A stretch of DNA of 64,000 nucleotides from Leptoclinus maculatus (lineage: Eukaryota; Chordata; Actinopteri; Perciformes; Stichaeidae): positions 3,360,101 through 3,424,100 of the forward strand of contig JAVDOI010000011.1 of NCBI GenBank assembly GCA_032191485.1, written 5' to 3'. The translations under genes and the position numbers were made by a program. This document shows positions 1 through 10,710 of the stretch, piece after piece (the first letter of the stretch is position 1; every line of letters starts with the position of its first letter). The notes beneath the pieces are model-generated. The model worked only from the letters and a program-made list of their open reading frames with translations, searched no databases and was not told the DNA's origin.

Positions 1-1310
1 AAACAAAAGGACCAATATACTTTAGAGTCCCAGGTCGGCACTACAGTCAGAAGACAAGTGTCTTCATATCAAAGACTATTCTGAATCCTGCAGTACTCGC
101 GTTTCACAGGCTCAACTACTGTATGCTAGAATAAAAACTGGACTTCTGTATGGAAGACAACGGGCAACAAGCTGCTTGAATAGAACACACGATTGTTTGC
201 TGTGCATCCAAACACTGAAAGCTATCTTTTGCATATTTTAGAGGATAATCAGATTATGGAGAGCACAGAAAAGACCCCTCTCCGTCTGGGGCTCGACCTC
301 TGTTTTAAACCCTAAATCAAAAAGGTTAGGATTATTAAAAAGCCCTGCAGGAGGTCTGACAACCCACTCTTGCTCTTTTAAGTTGTAATTAATGATCGAT
401 TCAGAGCAGCAAAGATGTTTTTGTTCACTGGGCAGAACATTTTTGATCAATCACAGCAAAGCACACAGAAGAAAGGAAGTACCTCTCAGCAGTGTTGGTT
501 ATATTTCCTAACATGTGGCTCTTGATGCTTAATTAGACCACACAAATGTGTTTTTTATTTTTTATATGAGATAACTTTCACAGTTTTCTTGTATTTAAAA
601 TACACCGAATACCTAAATAAATTGCCTCTGCAGAGGGGCTGCAGGCTCCCAGTGAATACAACCTCAGTCAAAAGAAAACAATAGATCAGGATGCCCAAAC
701 TGCATCAGTGCAGTTAACGCAGACCACGTGGATAATGTGTGTGGAGCCTCGACTGCTGAGTCATTCTCTTCATAAGCCAGCAGCCAATGAGATTGTAAGC
801 TTTGTGCTGAGCCGGGGCTTTGTATCACCGTGGAGTTGGATCTCGGCCCATCGCGTGGTTAGCTTGGATAGAGGGGGAGACTGGACATCACATGGCACCA
901 CACCAAATCCTCTCTGGATGCCACAGAGGCCGGCCGGTGTCACATGAACAATGGTTTACTATAGAGAGGCAGAGTTTCAGCGGACCACCTTGGGACTTAA
1001 TGTCCGAAAACAATACGTATCGAAAGACAAATCATTTTAATTACACATATGGAGTTTTTAAATTAGAAAAATAATTTTGCACGTTGCATGCTGTCAATTC
1101 CAGAGCTGGTGTGGTTTCTTTTATACCTTCACAGATTTGGGTTTGTCTGTTTTAAAACTGCCTCCCGACAAGAAGCTGGATCAACAAACCGGCGTGTTTG
1201 ATGCTCAGCTCTACACAACATAACACCGTTCTCTGCAGAGATCCAGGCTTAAGGCATCTTAAGTATAATTGGTGCTTTCTAGTAATGCACAAGTTTATTT
1301 TTTTTCAATA

Positions 1311-1386
1311 AGGCTGCAACTAATGATTGTTTTTATTATCATTTAATCTGCCTGTTATCTTCTCAATAGTCTGAAATGTCAAAAGA
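1311..1386 (+). repeat. Dispersed fish repeat fragment (GGCTGCAACTAATGATT type)
   Basis: It begins GGCTGCAACTAATGATT and runs into TTATCATTTAATCTGCC, a pattern I recognise as a very common interspersed element end in teleosts. A longer relative in the opposite orientation is at about 55306-55545. The family name is not determined. Confidence 0.55.
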
Positions 1387-1860
1387 ATAGTTGTCTTTTG
1401 TTTGTTTCCGTCTGTCGTCCTTAGCTGCTTTAATGAACCCTAATCAGTCACATTGTTGTCATTCAGCTGGTGTAGAGTAAAATAAGAGAGCAGGTTACAT
1501 GCTCAAGGACACTAACAGAGGAAAGGGTTGCACACGGACAAACTGCTGCTTCCACAGAGCTCATCGGCTATTGTATCTTTTTTTTCCCTTCTGGTTTTGA
1601 TTCTCGGATCCATTTTATTGACACCTTTTCCTCTCACTGTTGTGAGCTGCATGAGAATCCCCGGCGTCTCTGATCAGGATGTCAATTCCCCGGTCAAAGC
1701 CCTGCAGTACTTTCTATTACCTGCTTTATTTGAATCGACAGGTTGGACAACAAAGCTATATGCACAATCGAGTCTCTGATACATCAAAGTCTGCCTGCAG
1801 CCCTGACGTGACACGCGGCCAAACCAGGTCATCGTGATGAGAACGGTAAACACAAGTGTG

Positions 1861-1862
<2 letters not shown>

Positions 1863-1914
<52 letters not shown>
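1863..1914 (+). repeat. (TG)n microsatellite
   Basis: About 26 TG dinucleotides sit in qdpr intron 4, a few bases from the exon 4 donor. The apparent ORFs rich in CV or HT here are artefacts of this run. Confidence 0.97.
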
Positions 1915-1920
<6 letters not shown>

Positions 1921-1926
1921 CCCTAC

Positions 1927-2067
1927 CTCCAGTGCCCGTTAGGGCAGCTTTGGCCCCGGCCAAAGTCAACAGTCCACCTGGTTTTAGGTGCAGAGCGGCG
2001 AGGTGGCCGGAGATAGTGGAGGTCCACACGCTCTGTTTCCACATCAGATCTGCGTTTTTGTATAAAT
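1927..2067 (-). CDS. qdpr: qdpr coding exon 4
   Basis: This 141-nt exon encodes LYKNADLMWKQSVWTSTIS and then LLTLAGAKAAL, ending in GTG plus one base. The acceptor is CTCTCTTAG and the donor GTAGGG. A long (TG)n tract follows the donor only about 12 bp into the intron. It is the last qdpr exon inside the window. Confidence 0.95.
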
Positions 2068-3585
2068 CTAAGAGAGAACATTTTTAATTTGCTGGTTTCT
2101 CATTTATCAAACATGCTTTTAAAGATGCATCATCTTATTTCGTTTCTGGCACAGAGAGCCACATGAGAAGATCGATACCACTCTTGTATCCGTCTGTTAT
2201 AAATATAAAGCTATTTCTCGGTTTGGACCAGAATCGCACAAAGCCCTCTGTTTACACTTCAACAGATTTAACAAACAAGATATGTGATATTTAGTGAGCT
2301 TTAAAGGTGCTACTAGGTGGATTTTGTTACGTTTGGGCTGAGCCATGCTAGCTGTTCCAACTGTTTCCAGTCTTTATGCTAAGCTAAGCTAAACGTCCGC
2401 TTCTTAATTACCGTACAATTTATTTAGGCTGAGTTCAATTTTGTGCATGAATGGCTGCAGGAAACAAGTAGCTGATGATTAATTTTACAGCAAACAAAAA
2501 GGTTGAACTCTCACCTTTGGAACTGCAGCTTCCTCCCGCCCATCCTCCTGCCACGCACAAGATGGCATCCACTTTCTGTTCCCCTAGTAACTTGGCCACA
2601 TCTGTCGTCACCTGCACAAAACGAGAGATAACTACCAACACCTTTTCATAAAGCCACGGGGCGACTATCTCTGTAATAAAAACACCAGCTGGAAATGTTT
2701 AACACACATTCTGCGCTGCGTTCAGGAAGAGAATTGGAAAAAAAACATTCACAGCAGGGGATGAATGAGTGATGATTACAGGGAGTTTATTTATAACCTT
2801 TATTGCAAAGAAGAACATTGCAAGGGTGGTCTATCATAAGGTGACAAAGACATGCATGAGGTATGCTCCAGACTTTTACAAAAATCATGTAAATTAGCCA
2901 AATAAAACACAAACATATGTTAATATACTAACCTGTATACAATGAGAATATTGCCTAATAATAAATTAACTATTGTATTTTAGATTTGTATATGTATTGT
3001 CCAGGTTGTACCCAGCATCAACTGGATAAACCGGATAGAAAATAAACTGTCACAAGCCTACAAATATATATACTTTTATTAATTCATAAAATATAAAAAT
3101 GTAAAATGTATCCAGTAATGTATGATGTAAAAAAAAATATATATATATAGTTGTTAGATTCACGAACTTTTCTCCCTTCTTTTCAAATGTGACTTGAACG
3201 CAGCATTAGCATACAGTTGAGCAAAACCGATGAATGTAATTATAGATATAATAGACATATAATAGATATAATTCATGATGCAAACTGTCATGTGCAGCTC
3301 ACCTGTCCTGCCTGCTCGGCGAAAGACTCACTCAACTTCACGATCACGTTCTCGTTCGCCTCCTCGTTTGCAGCCATGTCGATGCAAGCGACCCACTGTT
3401 AAACGTCACGAATAAAGAAACTACAGTCAGCTTGTCGTTCGGCATCGTGTTAGCATTTAGCGATAGCATTGACTCCCACTATAGCATTGACTCCCACTCA
3501 CCCATCCCTTGGATTTGAAATGCTGGACACACTTTGCGCCCAGAGCTCCTCTTCCTCCGTAAACGATCACCCGGTTCGCAGCCAT
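1927..3585 (-). CDS. qdpr: Quinoid dihydropteridine reductase, 5' part (exons 1-4)
   Basis: QDPR is a short-chain dehydrogenase/reductase that uses NADH to reduce quinonoid dihydrobiopterin back to tetrahydrobiopterin, the cofactor of the aromatic amino-acid hydroxylases; it acts in the cytosol. Four coding exons join in frame: 3502-3585, 3303-3395, 2515-2611 and 1927-2067, giving 138 residues of a family about 240 long. Visible landmarks are the Rossmann nucleotide-binding stretch YGGRGALG (residues 9-16), the family block VAGGWAGG (79-86), MWKQSVWTSTIS (from 100) and LLTLAGAKAAL (124-134). All of these match QDPR as I know it from human. The YxxxK catalytic pair should lie in the next exon, which is not found between 1 and 1926, so the gene continues off the left edge. 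Every junction has GT/AG borders and consistent phase. Teleosts have more than one qdpr copy, and I cannot tell which paralogue this is. Confidence 0.95.
2160..2405 (+). mobile_element. MITE-like element in qdpr intron 3
   Basis: It opens with GAGAAGATCGATACCACTC and ends with the TTTCCAGTCTTTATGCTAAGC block followed by a GCTAAGCTAA run. These are both ends of a nonautonomous element very common in percomorph genomes. Related copies are at about 36910-37075 and, as a fragment, 34225-34275. Confidence 0.6.
2515..2611 (-). CDS. qdpr: qdpr coding exon 3
   Basis: This 97-nt exon (32 codons plus one base) encodes VTTDVAKLLGEQKVDAILC followed by VAGGWAGG. It is the strongest single piece of QDPR identity in the window. 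The acceptor is ...TTTTGTGCAG and the donor GTGAGA. The leftover G joins the AT that opens exon 4 to make an aspartate codon. Confidence 0.96.
3303..3395 (-). CDS. qdpr: qdpr coding exon 2
   Basis: This exon encodes 31 residues (WVACIDMAANEEANENV and onward, ending AGQ), in phase 0 on both sides. The acceptor CAG is at 3398-3396 and the donor is GTGAGC. The W-V-A-x-x-D start follows the exon 1 tryptophan to give the family's W-W-V-A motif. The acidic D after the second beta strand is where SDR enzymes choose NADH over NADPH. Confidence 0.94.
3463..3498 (+). repeat. Tandem duplication of 18 bp at the qdpr exon 1 donor
   Basis: Two perfect copies of ATAGCATTGACTCCCACT occupy 3463-3480 and 3481-3498. 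The second copy overlaps the downstream bases of the intron 1 donor site on the minus strand. Confidence 0.95.
3502..3585 (-). CDS. qdpr: qdpr coding exon 1
   Basis: This exon encodes 28 residues starting MAANRVIVYGGRG and ending KGW, in phase 0. The ATG is at 3585-3583 and the donor GTGAGT reads leftward from 3501. The start is supported because the glycine-rich nucleotide-binding loop begins eight residues in, as in the family. The tandem 18-bp duplication at 3463-3498 abuts this donor. Confidence 0.95.
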
Positions 3586-3660
3586 GTTTACGCTCTTGGT
3601 GAGTTGTGAGCAGCAGAGTGAGAGAGAGCAGAGAGGAAGAGCTTCAGCTGACCTCAGAGG
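3586..3660 (-). promoter_or_regulatory. qdpr: qdpr 5' leader and proximal promoter (inferred)
   Basis: This stretch lies immediately upstream of the qdpr ATG and is purine-rich on the plus strand. No TATA box is evident. The assignment rests only on position; a transcription start cannot be placed from sequence. Confidence 0.4.
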
Positions 3661-3754
3661 GAGGAGGGGGGCGTTTCTCTCCGGGTGCGCAACAAATTGT
3701 CGGAGCTAATGCTGCATTCAAAGACGAACGGGAAAAAACACGATTACAAGGGGG

Positions 3755-3815
3755 AACCCTTGCATTACAGACCACAAGAAGGGTAGGAATCTCGCCTAAA
3801 CTGCTTTACTAATCT
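3755..3815 (-). repeat. Dispersed repeat fragment shared with 10722-10770
   Basis: Read on the minus strand, this contains GTTTAGGCGAGATTCCTACC and then CTTCTTGTGGTCTGTAAT. Nearly the same words occur on the plus strand just after the LINE copy at 10728-10770. The repeat family is not identified. Confidence 0.6.
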
Positions 3816-4401
3816 TGAAACCTATTTTTGTCATACTGTGTAGAGTTCACAGAATAAATGTTTATCTGACTAATCTGCTAGATTAATCTGAGCTGCTCTA
3901 ACTGCAAATGAAGAATCCCAACAATGTCAAGTAAACGTGGTTATCAATACTCTGAATTAAATATACGTATATATAACTCAATTATATTAGATTTATTTAG
4001 GGAAAGCATAGTAGTAGTAGCATAGTAGTAGTATATAATAATAATAATTATAAAACCCTTGTAATCAACCCATTGCAAGTCGGAAGTCTTTAAATCTGAG
4101 TCGGTATTCCCGATTTCCAATCTAAATGCGTCGCCTGCAGCAAACTGATGTTTGTAATGGAAGTCTCTGGGCTTCACAAGCATCCACAGAGGACCTACAT
4201 CAATTAGCACAGCTCTATTAGGGAAGACAAATGGTGCATAATGTTACCATTTTAACAATTAGAGAATCCTGTGGGGAAATATTTCAGAAAATCTTATTTA
4301 GGGTTAGACATTTAATGGATCCGCAGGATTCCTCTTAAAAGAGACATGTAGGAGCCCAAAAGGACAAGTTAAAATGTCTTTATTGAGACAAAGTGTACCG
4401 A

Positions 4402-4445
4402 TAGTAGAATAGAAGTAGAAGTAAAGGTAGAAGTAGAAGTAGAGG
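4402..4445 (+). repeat. Short (GTAGAA)n-like repeat
   Basis: Imperfect tandem GTAGAA and AGAAGT units lie in intergenic sequence between qdpr and the satellite array. The rest of 3816-4615 shows no gene. Confidence 0.7.
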
Positions 4446-4615
4446 CTAAAACAGAGGCTAAAACAGCTTGCTAAACAGAATTTTGGCACTAGCGTATTTC
4501 TTTTTTACTTGCAATCACGTGAATATTGTGTATAGAAAGTGTTGAATCATAATTCTCGCGGTGCCCACGTTACCTGAAGGCAACGTGGTTGAGGAAGATC
4601 CTCGGCCTTCTTTGT

Positions 4616-7600
4616 GCTGTCGCTCATGATGCCACGCCCCTCTCAGTTGATGCCACGCCCCCCACGTTAGATCAGGGTCAAAAGTCTGAACTGAAAAAAA
4701 CGACCTGAAAGTGAAAAAAAGATTTGAAACTGAAAAAAAAAAGATTTGAATCTGAAAATAGAAAATCTAAAACTGAAAAATATAAGAACTCAAATGAAAA
4801 ATGAAAAAAAAAATGTATTTAAAAAAATTCCTGAACTGAATCAAAATTATATTCAACCCAAAAAAAATTTCAGTCACTTATTTTTATTTTGAATACATTG
4901 CTGTATTTTTCAATGTTTAAGACCACAACTTGAACTTTCAGGTTCAAATTATTTTTTTCAAATGAACAAAACTTTTGACCTAGATTTAGCTCCATACCCA
5001 TGTGGCCAACCGTGGCATTCAATTGTTAATAAATTAGCACCTGATGGCATCATTGTCTTGTTAGTACCAGCTGTGCACAGGGCCTACAGCTTATCTTTGT
5101 TATGCTGTCACTCATGATGACACGCCCCTCTCAGTTGATGCCACGCCCCCCACGTTAGATCAGGGTCAAAAGTCTGAACTGAAAAAAACGACCTGAAAGT
5201 GAAAAAAAGATTTGAAACTGAAAAAAAAAAGATTTGAATCTGAAAATATAAAATCTAAAACTGAAAAATATAAGAACTCAAATGAAAAATGAAAAAAAAA
5301 ATGTATTTAAAAAAATTCCTGAACTGAATCAAAATTATATTCAACCCAAAAAAAAATTTCAGTCACTTATTTTTATTTTGAATACATTGCTGTATTTTTC
5401 AATGTTTAAGACCACAACTTGAACTTTCAGGTTCAAATTTTTTTTTCAAATGAACAAAACTTTTGACCTAGATTTAGCTCCATACCCATGTGGCCAACCG
5501 TGGCATTCAATTGTTAATAAATTAGCACCTGATGGCATCATTGTCTTGTTAGTACCAGCTGTGCACAGGGCCTACAGCTTATCTTTGTTATGCTGTCACT
5601 CATGATGCCACGCCCCTCTCAGTTGATGCCACGCCCCCCACGTTAGATCAGGGTCAAAAGTCTGAACTGAAAAAAATGACCTGAAAGTGAAAAAAAGATT
5701 TGAAACTGAAAAAAAAAAGATTTGAATCTGAAAATATAAAATCTAAAACTGAAAAATATAAGAACTCAAATGAAAAATGAAAAAAAAAATGTATTTAAAA
5801 AAATTCCTGAACTGAATCAAAATTATATTCAACCCAAAAAAAAATTTCAGTCACTTATTTTTATTTTGAATACATTGCTGTATTTTTCAATGTTTAAGAC
5901 CACAACTTGAACTTTCAGGTTCAAATTTTTTTTTCAAATGAACAAAACTTTTGACCTAGATTTAGCTCCATACCCATGTGGCCAACCGTGGCATTCAATT
6001 GTTAATAAATTAGCACCTGATGGCATCATTGTCTTGTTAGTACCAGCTGTGCACAGGGCCTACAGCTTATCTTTGTTATGCTGTCACTCATGATGCCACG
6101 CCCCTCTCAGTTGATGCCACGCCCCCCACGTTAGATCAGGGTCAAAAGTCTGAACTGAAAAAAATGACCTGAAAGTGAAAAAAAGATTTGAAACTGAAAA
6201 AAAAAAGATTTGAATCTGAAAATATAAAATCTGAAACTGAAAAATATAAGAACTCAAATGAAAAATGAAAAAAAAAAATGTATTAAAAAAAATTCCAGAT
6301 CTGAATCAAAATTATATTCAACCCAAAAAAAAAATTTCAGTCACTTATTTTTATTTTGAATACATTGCTGTATTTCTCAATGTTTAAGACCACAACTTGA
6401 ACTTTCAGGTTCCAATTTTTTTTTCAAATGAACAAAACTTTTGACCTAGATTTAGCTCCATACCCATGTGGCCAACCGTGGCATTCAATTGTTAATAAAT
6501 TAGCACCTGATGGCATCATTGTCTTGTTAGTACCAGCTGTGCACAGGGCCTACAGCTTATCTTTGTTATGCTGTCACTCATGATGCCACGCCCCTCTCAG
6601 TTGATGCCACGCCCCCCACGTTAGATCAGGGTCAAAAGTCTGAACTGAAAAAAATGACCTGAAAGTGAAAAAAAGATTTGAAACTGAAAAAAAAAAGATT
6701 TGAATCTGAAAATATAAAATCTGAAACTGAAAAATATAAGAACTCAAATGAAAAATGAAAAAAAAAAATGTATTAAAAAAAATTCCAGATCTGAATCAAA
6801 ATTATATTCAACCCAAAAAAAAAATTTCAGTCACTTATTTTTATTTTGAATACATTGCTGTATTTTTCAATGTTTAAGACCACAACTTGAACTTTCAGGT
6901 TCAAATTTTTTTTTCAAATGAACAAAACTTTTGACCTAGATTTAGCTCCATACCCATGTGGCCAACCGTGGCATTCAATTGTTAATAAATTAGCACCTGA
7001 TGGCATCATTGTCTTGTTAGTACCAGCTGTGCACAGGGCCTACAGCTTATCTTTGTTATGCTGTCACTCATGATGCCACGCACCTCTCAGTTGATGCCAC
7101 GCCCCCCACGTTAGATCAGGGTCAAAAGTCTGAACTGAAAAAAACGACCTGAAAGTGAAAAAAAGATTTGAAACTGAAAAAAAAAAGATTTGAATCTGAA
7201 AATATAAAATCTGAAACTGAAAAATATAAGAACTCAAATGAAAAATGAAAAAAAAAAATGTATTAAAAAAAATTCCAGATCTGAATCAAAATTATATTCA
7301 ACCCAAAAAAAAAACTTCAGTCACTTATTTTTATTTTGAATACATTGCTGTATTTTTCAATGTTTAAGACCACAACTTGAACTTTCAGGTTCAAATTTTT
7401 TTTTCAAATGAACAAAACTTTTGACCTAGATTTAGCTCCATACCCATGTGGCCAACCGTGGCATTCAATTGTTAATAAATTAGCACCTGATGGCATCATT
7501 GTCTTGTTAGTACCAGCTGTGCACAGGGCCTACAGCTTATCTTTGTTATGCTGTCACTCATGATGACACGCCCCTCTCAGTTGATGCCACGCCCCCCACG

Positions 7601-8030
7601 TTAGATCAGGGTCAAAAGTCTGAACTGAAAAAAACGACCTGAAAGTGAAAAAAAGATTTGAAACTGAAAAAAAAAAGATTTGAATCTGAAAATAGAAAAT
7701 CTGAAACTGAAAAATATAAGAACTCAAATGAAAAATGAAAAAAAAAAATGTATTAAAAAAAATTCCAGAACTGAATCAAAATTATATTCAACCCAAAAAA
7801 AAAATTTCAGTCACTTATTTTTATTTTGAATACATTGCTGTGTTTTTCAATGTTTAAGACCACAACTTGAACTTTCAGGTTCAATTTTTTTTTTCAAATG
7901 AACAAAACTTTTGACCTAGATTTAGCTCCATACCCATGTGGCCAACCGTGGCATTCAATTGTTAATAAATTAGCACCTGATGGCATCATTGTCTTGTTAG
8001 TACCAGCTGTGCACAGGGCCTACAGCTTAT
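4616..8030 (+). repeat. Satellite array: seven tandem copies of a 488-490 bp unit
   Basis: Monomers start at the shared GCTGTCACTCATGATG word at 4616, 5104, 5592, 6080, 6570, 7060 and 7550. Periods are 488, 488, 488, 490, 490 and 490, and the last copy stops at 8030. Copies differ only at scattered sites and homopolymer lengths, so the array is young or homogenised. Each monomer begins with two GATGCCACGCCCC-like words and has an A-rich CTGAAA-type left half and a T-rich right half. Its halves are partly inverted copies: the left half has TTGATGCCACG and AGATCAGGGTCAAAAGT, while the right half has ACTTTTGACCTAGATTT and CGTGGCATTCAA. The monomer therefore looks like a fold-back (MITE-like) element. 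There is no coding potential; the host family is unknown. Confidence 0.97.
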
Positions 8031-8802
8031 GGACGCCAAGAGCCAAAATTGTTTTCCAACGGCTTTAAATAGGTTAAGTTACCTGTTCATTTAACAAAGT
8101 GAAAAGTTTATGTTACCCTATTTCTTTGCTTTGGGTTGCCATCCGCTTCATTTACCGGACTACCGCTGGACAACAAACCGCGAGTAACCTGAATGGACGT
8201 AACTATCTAGCGAAACCTTGTTGAGCACGTTTCTTGGTGACAGAAATATGGGCTAAATGGAAATCAAGAAGGAAGCCATCACAAGACGGGAGGAGTAGAC
8301 TGGTACCGAATACACGCAAATAAGCACAAATCAACTGAATGGAAATGGCTACAACGTTTCACAACACAAACACGACATACGGTAAAAAACTATGAAAAGG
8401 TAATTCACCGTGTGCGCCGCCATGTTGCTGTGACATCAGGTGTGTTTATGTAAGTAAACTCGGGGGTAGATAATGCTGTGTTCCATTTGAACTGAGACGT
8501 TAGAACTTCGGGGTTAACGGTCAGAAATCAGGCATTCTTCACTTAAAGTATAGGCGAGAATCAAAACGGATTTAAGCTTGGCTTGTAGTTTAGATTTGGC
8601 TCAAACACTTGCCACCCTTCCCTCCAACGTGTCTGTCTTTTCCTTCACTCTTCATTGGTTTTTAAAGGCAGTTGGCATCCAAAATGTTGCATTGGTTTTA
8701 CAATTAAATCTCTGCTTAATAAATCTAAGAATTATTCCAACACTACTCTGCTATAAATTCTCTATTTTACAGGTGTTTGAGAGAGCCTGAAAGCTCTCTC
8801 AC
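8031..8802 (+). other. Intergenic, no gene recognised
   Basis: Unique-looking sequence follows the satellite array. It contains TATAGGCGAGAATC near 8547, which resembles the repeat fragments at 3755-3815 and 10722-10770, but no exon or RNA gene. Confidence 0.5.
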
Positions 8803-9095
8803 AAGGACCATTGTGTAGGATTTAGTGACATCTAGTGGTGAGATTGCAACCAACTGAATACCTCTCCCTTTCCAAGCAACAGAACTACAGTGTCCTTCAG
8901 GTAATGTAAAAAGGCTCTCACAAAAGCCAGTGTTTGGTTTGTCTGTTCTGGGCTACTGTAGAAACATGGCAGTGCAACATGGCGGACTCTGTCAAGAAGA
9001 CCTGCTCCCTGTGCAGATGTGAAGGGCTCATAAGGTAACGAAGACATAACGATTCTTTGTTTCAAATCATTATACACTAATGAAAACATATTCAT
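8803..9095 (+). mobile_element. Nonautonomous DNA-transposon-like element, 3'-truncated
   Basis: It opens TTGTGTAGGATTTAGTGACA followed by TCTAGTGGTGAGATTGCAAC, and continues with GGGCTACTGTAGAAACATGG and ATTATACACTAATGAAAACA. I recognise this as a very common fish repeat. The expected mirrored terminal end after ATGAAAACATATTCAT is missing, so the element is cut short. A T-rich stretch of about 200 bp separates it from the LINE. Confidence 0.65.
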
Positions 9096-9286
9096 AATTT
9101 ATTTTTTTCACCTGGTCCTCACAACATTCCTCATGTTTCCTGACTCACTTGTCCTCCTTAGCTTCTTGTCTCACACCATACATGGTCTTACCTACTTTCT
9201 TAAGTCTTTTCTTAGATCCAACCTTAATTATTTCCGTCTCCTTTACTGTCTTCAGACAGTAAGCCTTACATGCTGCATGATTCCCC

Positions 9287-10636
9287 TTGCAGAGAAGACT
9301 CTCTGGATCTTCGCAGGTCCTTCACATTCATTCATTCCTCAAAGTCTGTGCTGACCAGCTGGCCCCCATCTTCACACAGATCTTCAACCGATCTCTGGAG
9401 CTATGTGAAGTCCCCTCATGCTTCGAACGCTCCACGATCATCCCGGTCCCCAAGAAATCCTCCATCACAGGATTAAATGACTACAGGCCCGTCGCCTTGA
9501 CGTCTGTGGTCATGAAATCCTTTGAGAGACTGGTGTTGACCCATCTGAAGAACATCACAGGGCCCCTGCTGGACCCCCTGCAGTTTGCCTACCGTGCAAA
9601 CAGGTCGGTGGATGATGCAGTCAACATGGGACTGCACCACATGCTGCAACACCTCGACTCCCCAGGGACATATGCAAGGGTTCTGTTTGTGGACTTCAGC
9701 TCTGCGTTCAACACCATCATCCCAGCAATACTCCAACCCAAACTCTCCCAGCTCACTGTGCCAGCCTCCAGCTGTCAGTGGATCACAAACTTCCTGACTG
9801 ACAGGACGCAGCAGGTGAGGCTGGGAAAAACCACATCCAGTACCCGGACTATCAGCACTGGCGCCCCCCAGGGGTGTGTGCTCTCCCCACTGCTCTTCTC
9901 CCTCTACACCAACGACTGCACTTCAGAGGACCCAACTGTTAAACTCCTGAAGTTCGCAGACGACACAACGGTCATCGGCGGACTCATCAAGGACGGTGAT
10001 GAGTCTGCGTACAGACGGGAGGTTGAACAGCTGGTCCTCTGGTGTGATCAGAATAACCTGGAGCTGAACAGGCTCAAAACTGTGGAGATGACAGTGGACT
10101 TCAGGAGGACCCCCCCAACACTGCCCCCCCTCACCATACTCAACAACACGGTGTCCGCTGTGGAGACCTTCAAGTTTCTGGGATCCACAATCTCCCAGGA
10201 CCTGAAGTGGGCTCCCAGCATCAACACCATCAGGAAAAAGGCCCAGCAGAGGTTGTACTTCCTGCGCCAGCTCAGGAAGTTCAACCTGCCTCAGGAGCTG
10301 CTGATCCTGTTTTACTCAGCCATCATCCAGTCTGTTCTCTGCTCCTCTATCACTGTGTGGTTTGGATCGGCCACCAAACAGGACAGAAACAGACTGCAAC
10401 GGATTGTCAGGTCTGCAGAGAGGATCATTGGTTCCAGCCTGCCGTCCATCCTGGACTTGTACACCTCCAGAGTCAGGAAACGGGCTGGAAAGATCACTGC
10501 AGACCCTTCACACCCTGGACACAAGCTGTTCCAACTCCTCCCCTCTGGTAGGCGCTACAGGGCTCTGTACGCCAAAACCACCAGACACAGGAACAGCTTC
10601 TTTCCACTGGCCGTCACTCTGATGAACAATAAATAA
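9287..10636 (+). CDS. LINE reverse transcriptase ORF (5'-truncated, uninterrupted)
   Basis: This 449-codon frame encodes the reverse transcriptase of a non-LTR retrotransposon, which copies element RNA at a nicked genomic target. No endonuclease domain is present, so the 5' half of ORF2 is lost. Residues 19-60 (VCADQLAPIFTQIFN and on) are the conserved lead-in; the first ATG at 9287 is probably fortuitous flank. RT motifs are in order: NDYRPVAL (64-71), FVDFSSAFNTI with the catalytic D at 136, TGAPQGCVLSP (191-201), and FADD (223-226) with the catalytic DD pair. The C-terminal SGRRYRALY and LAVTLMNNK tail is typical of fish CR1-like/Rex1 elements. There are no internal stops, which points to a recent insertion. 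The fragment is unlikely to be mobile by itself. Confidence 0.9.
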   Translation: MQRRLSGSSQVLHIHSFLKVCADQLAPIFTQIFNRSLELCEVPSCFERSTIIPVPKKSSITGLNDYRPVALTSVVMKSFERLVLTHLKNITGPLLDPLQFAYRANRSVDDAVNMGLHHMLQHLDSPGTYARVLFVDFSSAFNTIIPAILQPKLSQLTVPASSCQWITNFLTDRTQQVRLGKTTSSTRTISTGAPQGCVLSPLLFSLYTNDCTSEDPTVKLLKFADDTTVIGGLIKDGDESAYRREVEQLVLWCDQNNLELNRLKTVEMTVDFRRTPPTLPPLTILNNTVSAVETFKFLGSTISQDLKWAPSINTIRKKAQQRLYFLRQLRKFNLPQELLILFYSAIIQSVLCSSITVWFGSATKQDRNRLQRIVRSAERIIGSSLPSILDLYTSRVRKRAGKITADPSHPGHKLFQLLPSGRRYRALYAKTTRHRNSFFPLAVTLMNNK

Positions 10637-10667
10637 TATTGCACTACTACCTCTGTTTGCACTATTG

Positions 10668-10710
<43 letters not shown>

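Larger units (their letters stand above)
1..1926 (-). other. qdpr: qdpr intron 4 (5' portion) with repeat relics
   Basis: No further qdpr exon is recognised here on the minus strand, so this is treated as intron. It holds a (TG)n run beside the exon 4 donor and a short relic near 1311-1386. Otherwise I see no gene, RNA or structured element. Confidence 0.6.

Noticed and set aside
1..1900. Search for qdpr exons 5-7
   Set aside because: No minus-strand segment encodes the expected GYGMAKG region or later blocks, so these exons must lie before the window.
1834..2087. Plus-strand open frames rich in Cys-Val near the (TG)n tract
   Set aside because: They are translations of the dinucleotide repeat and overlap real qdpr exon 4 on the other strand.
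4616..8030. Regularly spaced repeats that might suggest a CRISPR-like array
   Set aside because: Units of about 490 bp are continuous with no unique spacers, in an animal nuclear genome. This is satellite DNA.
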